A stretch of DNA of 64,000 nt, from contig JAHBTD010000004.1 of the NCBI GenBank assembly GCA_019638775.1, positions 1-64,000 on the forward strand, read 5' to 3'. Positions within the stretch are counted from its first letter, which is position 1; every line of letters starts with the position of its first letter. The DNA is from Fimbriimonadaceae bacterium. Lineage in GTDB: Bacteria; Armatimonadota; Fimbriimonadia; Fimbriimonadales; Fimbriimonadaceae. Under the pieces are notes generated by a model. That model ran no database searches, was not told the origin of the DNA, and saw only the letters and a program-made list of their open reading frames with translations. A program made the translations under genes and the position numbers. Positions 17,532-26,337 of this stretch are shown here, in pieces.

Positions 17532-17565
17532 TCTGCAGAGACTGCTCCAAGCCCAAAGGTTGATT

Positions 17566-17636
17566 TCCCTAGCGGATTCGCGGTAACACTAGGGAGCGCT
17601 CGGGGCGCATCCAGTCCGCGGAAAGGACAGAAGTCC
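17566..17636 (+). other. Possible structured leader upstream of the ankyrin gene
   Basis: TCCCTAG (17566) pairs with CTAGGGA (17589). Downstream, GTCC (17614), GGAC (17625) and GTCC (17633) allow two mutually exclusive short hairpins. It does not match a riboswitch class I know. Confidence 0.25.
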
Positions 17637-17719
17637 ACCCAACACTTCACACGACAATCAGGAACTTACTTTCAGCCTGCCATTGCGGACGCCAGGCACA
17701 ACGCGAGAGGAAGTTCACT

Positions 17720-18808
17720 ATGCCAACAAAACAACTCCCAAACAGTCCGAGCCTGGATCATCTCAAGCACCAGGCCAGAGACCTCCTCGCCGCCCACGCG
17801 GCCCAAACTCCTGACGCTCTCCAACGCATCCGTGAGTTTCATCCCCATCACGCCAAGTCGGATGACGCCAGGATTGCTGCGTCAAGGTTCACTCTATCCG
17901 ACGCTCAACTGGCGATAGCCCGTGAATACGGATTTCAAAGTTGGGCGAAACTCAAAGCCCAAGTGGAAAAAGGAAAGCCCCCAGGCTACGAAGTCCCCCA
18001 CCACGAGCGGATCGAAGACCCAATCTTCCGCAAGGCGGTAGACCTTCTGGACGCAGGTGATGCCAAGGGCCTTACCCAGCACCTGCTTCAATATCCCGAC
18101 CTCGTCCGTCAGCACGTGACATTCGAAGGGGGCAACTACTTCGACAACCCAAGCCTGCTTCAGTTCATCGCCGAGAATCCTATCCGGCACGGGAAGCTCC
18201 CGCCGAACATTGTAGACATCGCCAAGATCATCCTCGACGCCGGAGCTAGAGACGACGTTGAAGACCTTAGCTACACGCTCTCGTTGGCGTGTTCGGGAAT
18301 GGTCGTGCGAGAGATGAATGTGCAAGGCCCACTCATCAACCTTCTTTGTAAATACGGAGCCGCCCCCGACGGCGCGTTGCTGCCCGCGCTTGCGCACGGA
18401 GAGTTTGAAGCCGCCAAGGCGCTGATTGAGTCGGGCGCAACCGTAACGCTCTATGTTGCCGCAGCGCTCGGGCAGGAGGACTCTGCCCGCAAGCTCCTTC
18501 CCCAAGCCAGCGAGAGCGACAGAAACCTCGCGTTGCCTCTTGCTGCGATGTTCGGACACACCGAGATCGTCAAGCTGCTCCTCAAAGCGGGCATCGACCC
18601 AAACCGATACAATCCTGTCGGCCTTCATTCACACAGCACACCGCTCCATCAGGCGGCTTATGCCGGGCACCTGGAGGTCGTGCGTGTCTTCGTCGAGCAC
18701 GGAGCAAAGCTCGACATCAAGGACATCCATCACAATGGCACACCGCTAGACTGGGCGGCTTATTGCAATCAACCGGAGGTCGCCGACTACTTACGCAGCG
18801 TCCCTTAA
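17720..18808 (+). CDS. Ankyrin repeat protein
   Basis: A 362-residue cytoplasmic protein. The N-terminal 90 residues (NSPSLDHLKHQARDLLAAH, FTLSDAQLAIAREYGFQSWAKLKA) are a helical segment typical of bacterial ankyrin proteins. The repeats run to the end, clearest in the last three: LPLAAMFGHTEIVKLLLKAG, PLHQAAYAGHLEVVRVFVEHG, and TPLDWAAYCNQPEVADYLRS. It probably mediates protein-protein contact; partner unknown. AGAGGAAG sits just before the ATG. Confidence 0.85.
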   Translation: MPTKQLPNSPSLDHLKHQARDLLAAHAAQTPDALQRIREFHPHHAKSDDARIAASRFTLSDAQLAIAREYGFQSWAKLKAQVEKGKPPGYEVPHHERIEDPIFRKAVDLLDAGDAKGLTQHLLQYPDLVRQHVTFEGGNYFDNPSLLQFIAENPIRHGKLPPNIVDIAKIILDAGARDDVEDLSYTLSLACSGMVVREMNVQGPLINLLCKYGAAPDGALLPALAHGEFEAAKALIESGATVTLYVAAALGQEDSARKLLPQASESDRNLALPLAAMFGHTEIVKLLLKAGIDPNRYNPVGLHSHSTPLHQAAYAGHLEVVRVFVEHGAKLDIKDIHHNGTPLDWAAYCNQPEVADYLRSVP

Positions 18809-19058
18809 GGTGGCTAACCACCCGCAAGCTTGCTGGGAAGCCGCTTTGAGGCACGTTATCCCCAAACCCGGTAACACTAACAGCCCGGTGGGTTGCCAGG
18901 TGAGGAAAGACCACATTGAACATTGTGGGCAGCTAAGAAGAGATTGAGACGCTGCAAAATTAAGTGACATACCAGCGAGGGGCGTCGCGACGGGTTTCTT
19001 GAGACTCGCGCGGCGCTTTCCGCATTTTTGGATCGTCCGTAACCGGGGATTGAGTGGA

Positions 19059-20522
19059 ATGCCGTTGCAAATACTTTTCGCATCCGTAGAAGTGGAGCCG
19101 TTCGCAAAGGTCGGTGGGCTCGCCGACGTTGCCGGATCGCTCCCAAAAGCGCTAAACGCGCAGGGGCACGATTGCCGCATCTTTATGCCCGCGTACCGCT
19201 TCGTCGAAGAGGATCCGAAGTGGGGATTTCAAACCACAATCGCAGAGTTCACCGTTGAGGTCGGACCTGGGCTCACCAAGATCGCATATGTCAAAGAGGC
19301 GCTCCACGACGGCGTAACCGTCTATCTCGTCGGCACCGACCAATGGTTCACCGAGGCCACCGACAGCACCACGGTCTACTTGCCCGGCAAGGAACAGTAC
19401 ATGTTTTTTGCCCAAGCTGTACTCAAAGCATGTGGAATGCTCGAATGGCAGCCCGACGTCGTTCACGCCAACGATTGGCACGCTGCCCTCATTCCCGTAC
19501 TCATGCGCGAAGGGGTGCACGCCCCGCTCTGGTCCGAAACCGCATCCATCTTTACCATCCATAACCTTGCGTATCAGGGCGAGTTTGAGCCCAGCACTGT
19601 TCCCGAACTTGGCTTAGACTGGTCGCTCTTCAACATGGACCAGCTCGAAACATACGGAATGTTCAACTTTTTGAAGGCAGGAATGGTCTATGCCGACCAG
19701 GTCAATACCGTCAGTAAGAACTACGCCAAAGAGATTCAAACGCCAGAGTTCGGCTGTCAGCTCGAAGGCCTCATGGTTCATCTGGCGAACCAGAACAAGC
19801 TGAGTGGGATCGTCAACGGAATTGATACCGAGCGCTGGGATCCTGCAACGGACCCCCATCTGCCCGCTCATTACTCCGCTGACGATCTCCGTGGAAAGGC
19901 CAAGTGCCGCAAGGCTCTTGCCAAGCTCTGCGGCTTTCCGAACGACTTAGACGCACCGATTGTCGCCGCCGTCACTCGCCTCAGCAACCAAAAGGGGATG
20001 GACCTGCTGCTGGCGATCTTGGATGACGTGCAAGACCTCCCCATGCGCATCGTCGTTCAGGGTCTGGGCGACCCGTGGCTTGCCGAGCAGTTTCGCGCCG
20101 CGCAGAAGCGAAGGCCCGAGAGCTTCCGATTCTTCGAGGCATTCGACGCGACGCTTGCCCAAAAGGTATATGGCGGAGCCGACATGTTCCTCATGCCAAG
20201 CGCGTTCGAGCCCTGCGGTCTGGGGCAGCTTTTTGCCATGCGATACGGAACGGTGCCCATCGTCCGTTCGACGGGTGGACTCGTCGACACGGTCCATGAG
20301 GGAGTGAACGGCTTTGCGTTCAAGGAGAGTTCACCCAATGCGCTCTTTGATGCCCTCAAACGCGCAGCCGAGGCTTACCGCGAAGGTGACCTGTATCGAA
20401 GGATTCAGCTAGCCGGTATGCAAGAAGACAACAGTTGGACCAAGCGCGCCGAGAGCTATGTCGAACTCTATGAGAAGGCTATCCTAAGTCGGCAACGTGT
20501 TGGAGAGAAGAGGACCGCGTGA
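19059..20522 (+). CDS. glgA: Glycogen synthase (ADP-glucose)
   Basis: Extends alpha-1,4-glucan chains from ADP-glucose (GT5, GT-B fold). The 487-residue product opens MPLQILFASVEVEPFAKVGG with the nucleotide-sugar motif KVGGL at residues 17-21. The C-terminal Rossmann half has GMDLLLAILDDV, MPSAFEPCGLGQLFAMRYG, and RSTGGLVDTV. ATG 19059 matches the family start; upstream in-frame codons to 18999 are not conserved in style. No other glg gene is nearby, and the 3' gap is filled by 11-bp repeats. Confidence 0.94.
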   Translation: MPLQILFASVEVEPFAKVGGLADVAGSLPKALNAQGHDCRIFMPAYRFVEEDPKWGFQTTIAEFTVEVGPGLTKIAYVKEALHDGVTVYLVGTDQWFTEATDSTTVYLPGKEQYMFFAQAVLKACGMLEWQPDVVHANDWHAALIPVLMREGVHAPLWSETASIFTIHNLAYQGEFEPSTVPELGLDWSLFNMDQLETYGMFNFLKAGMVYADQVNTVSKNYAKEIQTPEFGCQLEGLMVHLANQNKLSGIVNGIDTERWDPATDPHLPAHYSADDLRGKAKCRKALAKLCGFPNDLDAPIVAAVTRLSNQKGMDLLLAILDDVQDLPMRIVVQGLGDPWLAEQFRAAQKRRPESFRFFEAFDATLAQKVYGGADMFLMPSAFEPCGLGQLFAMRYGTVPIVRSTGGLVDTVHEGVNGFAFKESSPNALFDALKRAAEAYREGDLYRRIQLAGMQEDNSWTKRAESYVELYEKAILSRQRVGEKRTA

Positions 20523-20533
20523 TACGCAATCGT

Positions 20534-20632
20534 TGGCCAACCACTTACTAACAACCTGCCAACCACTTGCCAACAACCTGCCGACAACATGCCGACCACC
20601 TGCCAACAACTTGCCGACAACTTGCCAACGCC
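20534..20632 (+). repeat. Tandem 11-bp repeats (TGCCRACMACY)
   Basis: About nine degenerate tandem copies of an 11-mer such as CTGCCAACCAC or TTGCCGACAAC lie between glgA and sucC. The same unit occurs at 29276-29344, 37014-37170 (inverted) and 63686-63712. Confidence 0.8.
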
Positions 20633-20637
20633 CCTAG

Positions 20638-21789
20638 CTACGCATACGCCAGCTCAACAATCTTCTGAGCCGCTTCCTGCATCGTTGTAGCCGGGACGAT
20701 TTGGCTGCCCTCAAGGATCTTCTTGCCTTCTTCGGCAGCTGTGCCTTCAATTCGTGCAACAACCGGCATCGTCACGTTCAGTTCGGCAAACGCCGATAGA
20801 AGGCCTTTGGCCACTTCGTCGCATCGGGTGATGCCGCCAAAGATGTTGATAAGCAGACCCTTGACGTTCTTGTCCATCATGATCAGCTCGACGCAGCTCT
20901 TGACCCTCTCGGCCTGAGCGCCGCCACCCACATCCAGGAAGTCAGCCGGATTGCCACCCGCTGCCTTCACCTCGTCCATCGAGCACATCACCAAGCCAGC
21001 GCCGTTGCCAATAATGCCGATATCGCCGCCGAGTCGAACGTAGGCGATGCCACGACGCGATGCTTCCCCTTCGATCGGGTCCTCAGCCGCATCCTCAGCG
21101 GTCTCCTTGTATTCGGGCAGTCGGAAAAGAGCATTCTCGTCGATAGAAACCTTCGCATCCGCCGCAATGACTTTGCCGTCTGTGGTCACGGCGCAAGGGT
21201 TGATCTCGATGAGATCGGCGTCATTTTCGCGGAAAGCCTTCACAAGCTTTTTGATAAGGGAGCCTAGCTGGTTTCGCGCTGCGGCTGGAATTTGTGCCTC
21301 TGCCAATGCGTCTCGAAGTTCATAGTCGCACAGTCCCCAAGCCGGGTCAACGTGCAACCTCACAATCGCGCCCGGGTCCGTCGCAGCGACCTCCTCGATG
21401 TCCATCCCGCCCTTGGCAGAGATCATGACGACGTTCTTCTGCTCGTCACGGTCGAGGAGCACCGAAACGTAAAACTCCTTGTCGATATCGATCGCCTCCG
21501 CGACAAGCACCTTCTCCACAACCATGCCAGCCGGATTTTGGATGCTGACAAGCTTCTTGCCGATCAATTCCTTTGTGAAAGCGGCAACCTCGTCGGGCGT
21601 GTCCATCAGCTTGACGCCACCCGCTTTGCCGCGTCCTCCCATCAGCACCTGTGCCTTCACAACGACCCTACTGCCGATCTCGGCAGCCATGCGGCGCGCC
21701 TCTTCAGGGTCACTGGTCACATCGCCCTTGGGGACAGGTACGCCGTACTTGGCGAGAAGGTCTTTCGACTGATACTCGTGGAGCTTCAT
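20638..21789 (-). CDS. sucC: Succinate--CoA ligase (ADP/GDP-forming) beta subunit
   Basis: Makes ATP or GTP from succinyl-CoA in the TCA cycle, with SucD as partner. The 383-residue product begins MKLHEYQSKDLLAKYGVPVP, has the ATP-grasp motif VLMGGRGKAGGVKL and the C-terminal CoA-ligase motif LLINIFGGITRCDEVAKG. ATG 21789 gives the canonical start; an upstream in-frame extension to 21849 is not conserved. sucD is not in the window, so the two subunits are not adjacent here. Confidence 0.94.
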   Translation of the reverse strand: MKLHEYQSKDLLAKYGVPVPKGDVTSDPEEARRMAAEIGSRVVVKAQVLMGGRGKAGGVKLMDTPDEVAAFTKELIGKKLVSIQNPAGMVVEKVLVAEAIDIDKEFYVSVLLDRDEQKNVVMISAKGGMDIEEVAATDPGAIVRLHVDPAWGLCDYELRDALAEAQIPAAARNQLGSLIKKLVKAFRENDADLIEINPCAVTTDGKVIAADAKVSIDENALFRLPEYKETAEDAAEDPIEGEASRRGIAYVRLGGDIGIIGNGAGLVMCSMDEVKAAGGNPADFLDVGGGAQAERVKSCVELIMMDKNVKGLLINIFGGITRCDEVAKGLLSAFAELNVTMPVVARIEGTAAEEGKKILEGSQIVPATTMQEAAQKIVELAYA

Positions 21790-21855
21790 AGGACTCTGAG
21801 AGGATACCGTTTCTGCGCGCCAGCCACTGAGCTTTTGGGGCCAGACCAAACACGG

Positions 21856-22012
21856 ATACTCAATTTACGATTTACGAATTACGATTACCTATCCCCCGAA
21901 CGCCCAACGCCCTAACACCCAAACGCCCCAACACCCGAACGCCTGACCGCCCTAACACCCAAACGCCCCAATGCCCTAACGCCCAACGCCCAACGCCCAA
22001 CGCCCATCCCCC
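21856..22012 (+). repeat. Low-complexity intergenic repeats (TTACGA and AACGCCC types)
   Basis: A short TTACGATTTACGAATTACGA tract is followed by about 115 bp of degenerate tandem CCCAACGCC/CCCTAACAC units of period about 8. It fills the gap between sucC and the MFS gene. Confidence 0.7.
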
Positions 22013-23326
22013 TCACCTCGCCCCCTTCACCCGCTGCACCAACGCGCTCCCCACCCCAAACAGCGCCGCCGCAACCAAAATCACCGCCGAATAACCCCAA
22101 CCCTTGTGAAACCTGTTCAGCCCGTCGATCACCCACCCAAACAGTCCAGCCACGATCTGTGTGGAGGACCAACTGGCCTGCCACAAACCCATGTCCCGAC
22201 CCTGTTCTTCACCCTGTGCGACGATGTCGCTGGCAAGCGCCCAGCTAGCCGACAAAAACACTCCATAGCCAAATCCAAAGAACGGCGCAAACACCAACAT
22301 CGCCGAATAATTCGGCACGAGCGCAAACGGGATCAGGGGAAGAAAGGTGATCGGCCCGGCAATCTTCATCACCCACTTGCGGCCCTTCTTGTCCGACAAA
22401 CGGTAAGCCCAAACCGAGCCAAGCGCCCCGAACACAGACACGACCAACGCAAGCAAGCCGTAAGCCTTCTGCGCTGCGCTCTCCGGATCGGCATCGCTAA
22501 TCAGATATCCGAATGCGTTGAACACAACCACACTGTCGCGAAGGTAGTTTTTTAAGTACGGCTGGACCAGGTAAAAGCCCAGCGTCACCGTGAAGGTGAG
22601 GAACCACACCATCCGAAAGTCGTAGCGCCGCCAAGGCTCTACCCAGCCTCTAAAGAATCCCCGCAGGTCAAACTTCGCTTTGTCTGTAACTTTGGCTGTG
22701 GACTTGCCGTCTCGAAAATCTCTGAGCTGCCAAAGCACCAAGCCCACGCACACGACTTGTAGAGCGCCGATCAAAGTGTACGTGTAGCCAACGTGGGTCA
22801 GCGCCATCGCCGTCACACCGCCGCAGATGTTGGAAACCAGCCGCAGCAAAGCAAGGACGCTGCTTGCCCGCCCGCGATGTGACTCGGGAATGATCTCGGG
22901 AATAAGCGCCGCGTACGGCCCCGTGCCAATATCGTCGGCAATCTGAAGGATCAGATAGCCTACGATGAACATCCAGAACTGGGTGGAGTTGGCAAGAATG
23001 GCAAGCGCGATGACCGTCGCAACAGTGCCGTAAACGAGAAAAGGCTTCCTTCTCCCATATTTAGACAAGAACCGGTCGCTCACCGAGCCAAAAAACGCTG
23101 GGCCAAACAGCGCCCAAATCGCACCGATGGTAAAGACCATCCCCCAAGCCGCGTTGTCCTTACCCTTCGGGATGATGGAAAAGAGCTGCCCCGAAACCAG
23201 GGTGCCCAGAATCATGAACCACTTGAAACTCGTGGCAAACCAGTAGGCGGACACGCCGAAATACCAAGAGAGACGATCTTTAAAGACGGGGTTCGAACCC
23301 GGTTCTGAGGTGGCGTCGATCTGCAT
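22013..23326 (-). CDS. MFS transporter, GPH/sugar-cation symporter-like
   Basis: A 437-residue inner-membrane carrier with about 12 hydrophobic segments. The loop motif SVSDRFLSKYGRRKPFLVYG after helix 2 is the A-motif type, and KKGRKWVMK repeats it in the second half. Substrate unknown; GPH symporters and general MFS carriers share these motifs. The ATG at 23326 starts a charged N-terminal tail (MQIDATSEPGSNPVFKDRLS). The N-terminal coding region contains a chance tRNA T-arm look-alike, noted under rejections. The 5' neighbour aat starts the same strand. Confidence 0.85.
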   Translation of the reverse strand: MQIDATSEPGSNPVFKDRLSWYFGVSAYWFATSFKWFMILGTLVSGQLFSIIPKGKDNAAWGMVFTIGAIWALFGPAFFGSVSDRFLSKYGRRKPFLVYGTVATVIALAILANSTQFWMFIVGYLILQIADDIGTGPYAALIPEIIPESHRGRASSVLALLRLVSNICGGVTAMALTHVGYTYTLIGALQVVCVGLVLWQLRDFRDGKSTAKVTDKAKFDLRGFFRGWVEPWRRYDFRMVWFLTFTVTLGFYLVQPYLKNYLRDSVVVFNAFGYLISDADPESAAQKAYGLLALVVSVFGALGSVWAYRLSDKKGRKWVMKIAGPITFLPLIPFALVPNYSAMLVFAPFFGFGYGVFLSASWALASDIVAQGEEQGRDMGLWQASWSSTQIVAGLFGWVIDGLNRFHKGWGYSAVILVAAALFGVGSALVQRVKGAR

Positions 23327-23354
23327 GGGGTCGGACCTGCGTAACCATACCCGC

Positions 23355-23987
23355 TCAAATGTCCTTGCGGTCTCGGAACGAACCCCGGTCCCAAGGATTA
23401 TCCTGCCGACTAGCGACTTCTAAGAGCTCTAAGTACTCAAACTGCGTGATCTCATACGCGCCCATCGAAGCCAGATGGGGATTCATAAGCTCGGCATCAA
23501 AGATCGTAAAACCCAAGCTTCTGCATTTCTCCACCATCGCCCAAAGCGCTACCTTGCTCATATCAGTGCGACGATGAAACATCGACTCCGCGCTAAAGCA
23601 GTTTCCCAGAGCAATGCCGTAGATTCCACCCACCAGTTCGCTATCGCACCAGACCTCGCAAGAGTGCCCCCAACCCTCCGCATGAATCTGGGTGTACACC
23701 CGAATGATGTCCTCGCTGATCCAGTTGTCCGAGGGGCGCAGGCAGCACCGCATCACCTGCTCGAACATCTCGTCAAAGGTGATCTGGAGGTCGCCACGAT
23801 TGATCCTCTTGCGCAAGGAGCGCGAAACGTGAACCCCATCAATCGGGAACAGCGCTCGAACCGCTGGCTCGTACCAAAACACGGTGCCGTCGCTCTCTGC
23901 CATTGGGAAAACGCCACGCGAGTAGGCGTATCGGATCATCCAAGGCGAGAGCTCATGCCCCGGCGTACCCAAGGGCGGAGCGCTCAT
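23355..23987 (-). CDS. aat: Leucyl/phenylalanyl-tRNA--protein transferase
   Basis: Adds Leu or Phe to N-terminal Lys or Arg of proteins, marking them for ClpS-ClpAP (N-end rule). The 210 residues include GVFPMAESDGTVFWYEP, EGWGHSCEVW, the signature GGIYGIALGNCFSAESMFHRR, and FTIFDAELMNPHLASMGA. ATG 23987 has AGGAGAGG 8 bases upstream; an alternative start at 24029 adds 14 residues. It precedes an MFS gene by 29 bp on the same strand, an unrelated neighbour. Confidence 0.94.
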   Translation of the reverse strand: MSAPPLGTPGHELSPWMIRYAYSRGVFPMAESDGTVFWYEPAVRALFPIDGVHVSRSLRKRINRGDLQITFDEMFEQVMRCCLRPSDNWISEDIIRVYTQIHAEGWGHSCEVWCDSELVGGIYGIALGNCFSAESMFHRRTDMSKVALWAMVEKCRSLGFTIFDAELMNPHLASMGAYEITQFEYLELLEVASRQDNPWDRGSFRDRKDI

Positions 23988-24061
23988 CTCACGGCCCTCT
24001 CCTTCCCCAAAAGCACAATCATAAGACAATTGTGAAACATCGGCATTTCAACTGAAAATAG

Positions 24062-24090
24062 TGGACATCTTTCTATTTAATGTGTACAAT
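24062..24090 (+). promoter_or_regulatory. Promoter TGGACA-17-TACAAT, giving a near-leaderless transcript
   Basis: TGGACA (24062-24067) and TACAAT (24085-24090) are 17 bp apart, one mismatch each from consensus. Transcription would begin at about 24097, 4 nt before the ATG at 24101. No Shine-Dalgarno precedes that ATG. Confidence 0.55.
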
Positions 24091-24100
24091 CATCCCAGCT

Positions 24101-24523
24101 ATGAGTCACGAACATCTTAAATACGCTCTTGACCAAACAAAAATGCAGATTGAAAAGGTTTTTGAGGGCTTCCCCGAAGCAGATCTCGACGCGAAACTTC
24201 ACGACGGAGCCATGAGCCCACGCGAAACGCTTGAGCATCTTTGCGAATGTTATCAGGCAGTGCTCACAGACACCGAAGGCGGCAAGCACGACTGGGGGTC
24301 GTTCTCAATCGCCGATAAGTCCTTTGCCAACCTGCTGAAACAAAGAGACGCTATGCGAGCCCAAGCTGTCGAAGCCGCGCTTAATGAGGACGACGAACAC
24401 GCGGCGATGTACGGTTTCAATTACATCGCGCTTCACGACGCATATCACGTCGGCCAAATCGTGCAGCTACGGCTAAAGCTCAATCCCGACTGGAACGCAT
24501 ACGAGATCTACGGGTCTGAGTAG
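24101..24523 (+). CDS. DinB-like metal-binding four-helix protein
   Basis: A 140-residue protein of the DinB/YfiT superfamily, four-helix bundles with a three-histidine metal site. The histidine-bearing helices are visible: SPRETLEHLCECYQAVL and FNYIALHDAYHVGQIVQLRL. Some members are bacillithiol or mycothiol S-transferases; the sequence does not prove activity. Start ATG 24101 rather than 24080, because the predicted transcription start is just before 24101. It is divergent from aat. Confidence 0.8.
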   Translation: MSHEHLKYALDQTKMQIEKVFEGFPEADLDAKLHDGAMSPRETLEHLCECYQAVLTDTEGGKHDWGSFSIADKSFANLLKQRDAMRAQAVEAALNEDDEHAAMYGFNYIALHDAYHVGQIVQLRLKLNPDWNAYEIYGSE

Positions 24524-24654
24524 CTGAGTGCTGGGAGTGAGCGGCTAGGAGCGTGTGATTCAGACCTGACAAGTAGAACGCACAACGGCAACTTCACCCG
24601 TTGCTAACTCACCCGCTACTCACTCCTAGCTTCCAGCTACCAGCTACCAGCTAC
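24524..24654 (+). repeat. Intergenic short repeats (CTACCAG / CTACTCA type)
   Basis: Degenerate period-7 tracts such as CAGCTACCAGCTACCAGCTACT end this gap. An inverted copy of part of it (GGGAGTGAGCGGCTAGGAG) occurs about 80 bp upstream. Confidence 0.55.
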
Positions 24655-25281
24655 TCACGAAACCTTAATCGTCTTCAAAATCTGATCCAGCTTCTCTCGC
24701 TGATTCTTCAGCCCGTCTTTCCCAACGGTGAGCGTGATGATATACATCTTGTCGCCCTTCACAAAGAACGCGCCAAGGATGTCCATCGAGAGCTTTGAGC
24801 CGTCCATCGAAAGCTCCATCGTTCCCCAGTAGGTCAGCGTTTTACCCACCGGAAGATTCACGATCTTCATTTCGCTCTTGCCCGTGAACGGGATTTGCCC
24901 AAGAACCTCTTTACCAACGTCGTTATAGTCCTTCTCGGTGATCCCCGGATTCGCCTTGACAATGACGTTCATGTTGTCCATGCCGTCCTCAAGGTTCCCG
25001 TCGCTGAAGTCGTAAGACATAAGCTGAATATCCGAGTTCCCCTCGTTCTGCTTCATCATCGCAACGAGCTTCGGGTTCTCCTTGGTCAGCTTTGCCATCG
25101 TCTCCTTTAGCTTGGGATCGTTCGCGTCAGCCATGCCCCAACCCTGCGGCAACATCAAAGAAAGACTGCCGTCTTTGGTTGAGAACCGTGTCCAGTTCTT
25201 CGTGTCAACCTGGGCAGCCGCAGCCGCAGTCAAGAGTATCCCAGCCATTACGACCGGCCAAAAGCGCTTCATCATATTCAT
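24655..25281 (-). CDS. Secreted hypothetical protein (PsbP/DUF1795-like)
   Basis: A 208-residue protein with signal peptide (MKRFWPVVMAGILLTAAAAA, cleavage near AAA-QV). The mature part (WTRFSTKDGSLSLMLPQGW, then a central helical insertion, then LTYWGTMELSMDGSKLSMDILGAF and MYIITLTVG) resembles the PsbP/DUF1795 fold of small periplasmic proteins. Its role is unknown. ATG 25281 has GGAGAG 6 bases upstream; a longer frame to 25416 has no ribosome site. It faces the next plus-strand gene across a 290-bp gap in which I see no other gene. Confidence 0.75.
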   Translation of the reverse strand: MNMMKRFWPVVMAGILLTAAAAAQVDTKNWTRFSTKDGSLSLMLPQGWGMADANDPKLKETMAKLTKENPKLVAMMKQNEGNSDIQLMSYDFSDGNLEDGMDNMNVIVKANPGITEKDYNDVGKEVLGQIPFTGKSEMKIVNLPVGKTLTYWGTMELSMDGSKLSMDILGAFFVKGDKMYIITLTVGKDGLKNQREKLDQILKTIKVS

Positions 25282-25572
25282 AAAAATCTCTCCAACTGAG
25301 TCAAAACCCGCACCATAACGCAGGCTCCGAAGGAAGCTAATAATTGTCAGACGATCAAATGCGGCAGAAGGATTGCCTCTCCCAGGACCACAGACAAGAC
25401 CAAGGCCCACCGACAACCAAAAGTCCAGCCCGCCGCAAGCCTACGATTTGTACCCGAATTTGCCGCAGATCGCGTGAGTTGCTTCATGTGCTTAGCAAGC
25501 TCTCAGGACCTGCAGCAGTCAATGCACCCTCTTGGAACCTAAACTTTTCCGTGTCGTAAACTAAAACGAGCG

Positions 25573-26337
25573 ATGAGGGAGAACGATAGATTCACCGACA
25601 AGGAGGCCAGCGCGATTCTGCGACGGGCGATGGAGATCGAATCGTCCAAAGGGGAGATTTCGCATCCCGACGGCCTCACCCGAGACGACCTTGCCCGTGT
25701 CGCGTCAGAGGTCGGGATTGAGCCCAAGAACGTCGAGGAGGCCATTCGCCAGTATCAAGAACTGGACATGATCACTACCCAAGAACGGTGGCTTGGCGCG
25801 CCAGAAGAGTACGAGATCGAGCGGATGCTTGACGTCGAACTCTCCGAAGAGTCATGGCAAGCGATGGTGGGGGAGATGAATGCCCAATTCTCTGAACAGA
25901 ACGGCGGCAATATCAGCGGAAACACTTATAGCTGGCGGCATAAACACGGCCTTGGCTATGTGCATGTGCTCGCGCAAAAGCAGGGCGGAAAGACGCTGCT
26001 GAGACTGAAATCTCATATAGACGACGGGGTTGCAGTTGGCTTAATCATTACTTGCTTTACCGCGCTGCTAACCGCAATCGGCGTGTTTTCGATAGCGGCC
26101 TTGCCGATTGCTGGCAAAGTTATGCTTGCCCTGGCAAGCGTGGGAGTTTGGCTACAGATTCTTCGCGGCTTTGCAGGCAATGCCTACCGACGAGATAAAG
26201 CCAAGATGCGCAAACTTTTTAACCGTCTCGAAGAGGCAGCCTATACGCACACAGAATCCAACTTGCGCGAAAACCTTGCGCAGCCCACAGCCGATCAGAC
26301 CCCAGTCGAAGAGATCGACGAATCTTCGCTCGCCTAG
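25573..26337 (+). CDS. Hypothetical membrane protein with 2TM segment
   Basis: A 254-residue protein. Residues 1-60 (FTDKEASAILRRAMEIE, LTRDDLARVASEVGI) look like a SHOCT/DUF1707-type or DNA-binding-like helical domain. A mixed middle domain (about 85-140) follows, then two membrane helices (about 156-200, VGLIITCFTALLTAIGVFSI, VMLALASVGVWLQIL) and a charged tail. No precise family is recognised. Its stop overlaps the convergent amidase stop by 4 bp. Confidence 0.7.
   Translation: MRENDRFTDKEASAILRRAMEIESSKGEISHPDGLTRDDLARVASEVGIEPKNVEEAIRQYQELDMITTQERWLGAPEEYEIERMLDVELSEESWQAMVGEMNAQFSEQNGGNISGNTYSWRHKHGLGYVHVLAQKQGGKTLLRLKSHIDDGVAVGLIITCFTALLTAIGVFSIAALPIAGKVMLALASVGVWLQILRGFAGNAYRRDKAKMRKLFNRLEEAAYTHTESNLRENLAQPTADQTPVEEIDESSLA

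Noticed and set aside
20534-20632. CRISPR-like array
   Set aside because: The repeats have no spacers; units are contiguous 11-mers and degenerate.
23275-23305. tRNA T-arm-like GGGTTCGAACCC in the MFS gene
   Set aside because: It lies in the coding frame (EPGSNPVFKDR) and no acceptor or anticodon stem surrounds it.
24080-24100. ATG 24080 as the start of the DinB-like gene
   Set aside because: It lies within the predicted -10 region, upstream of the expected transcription start.
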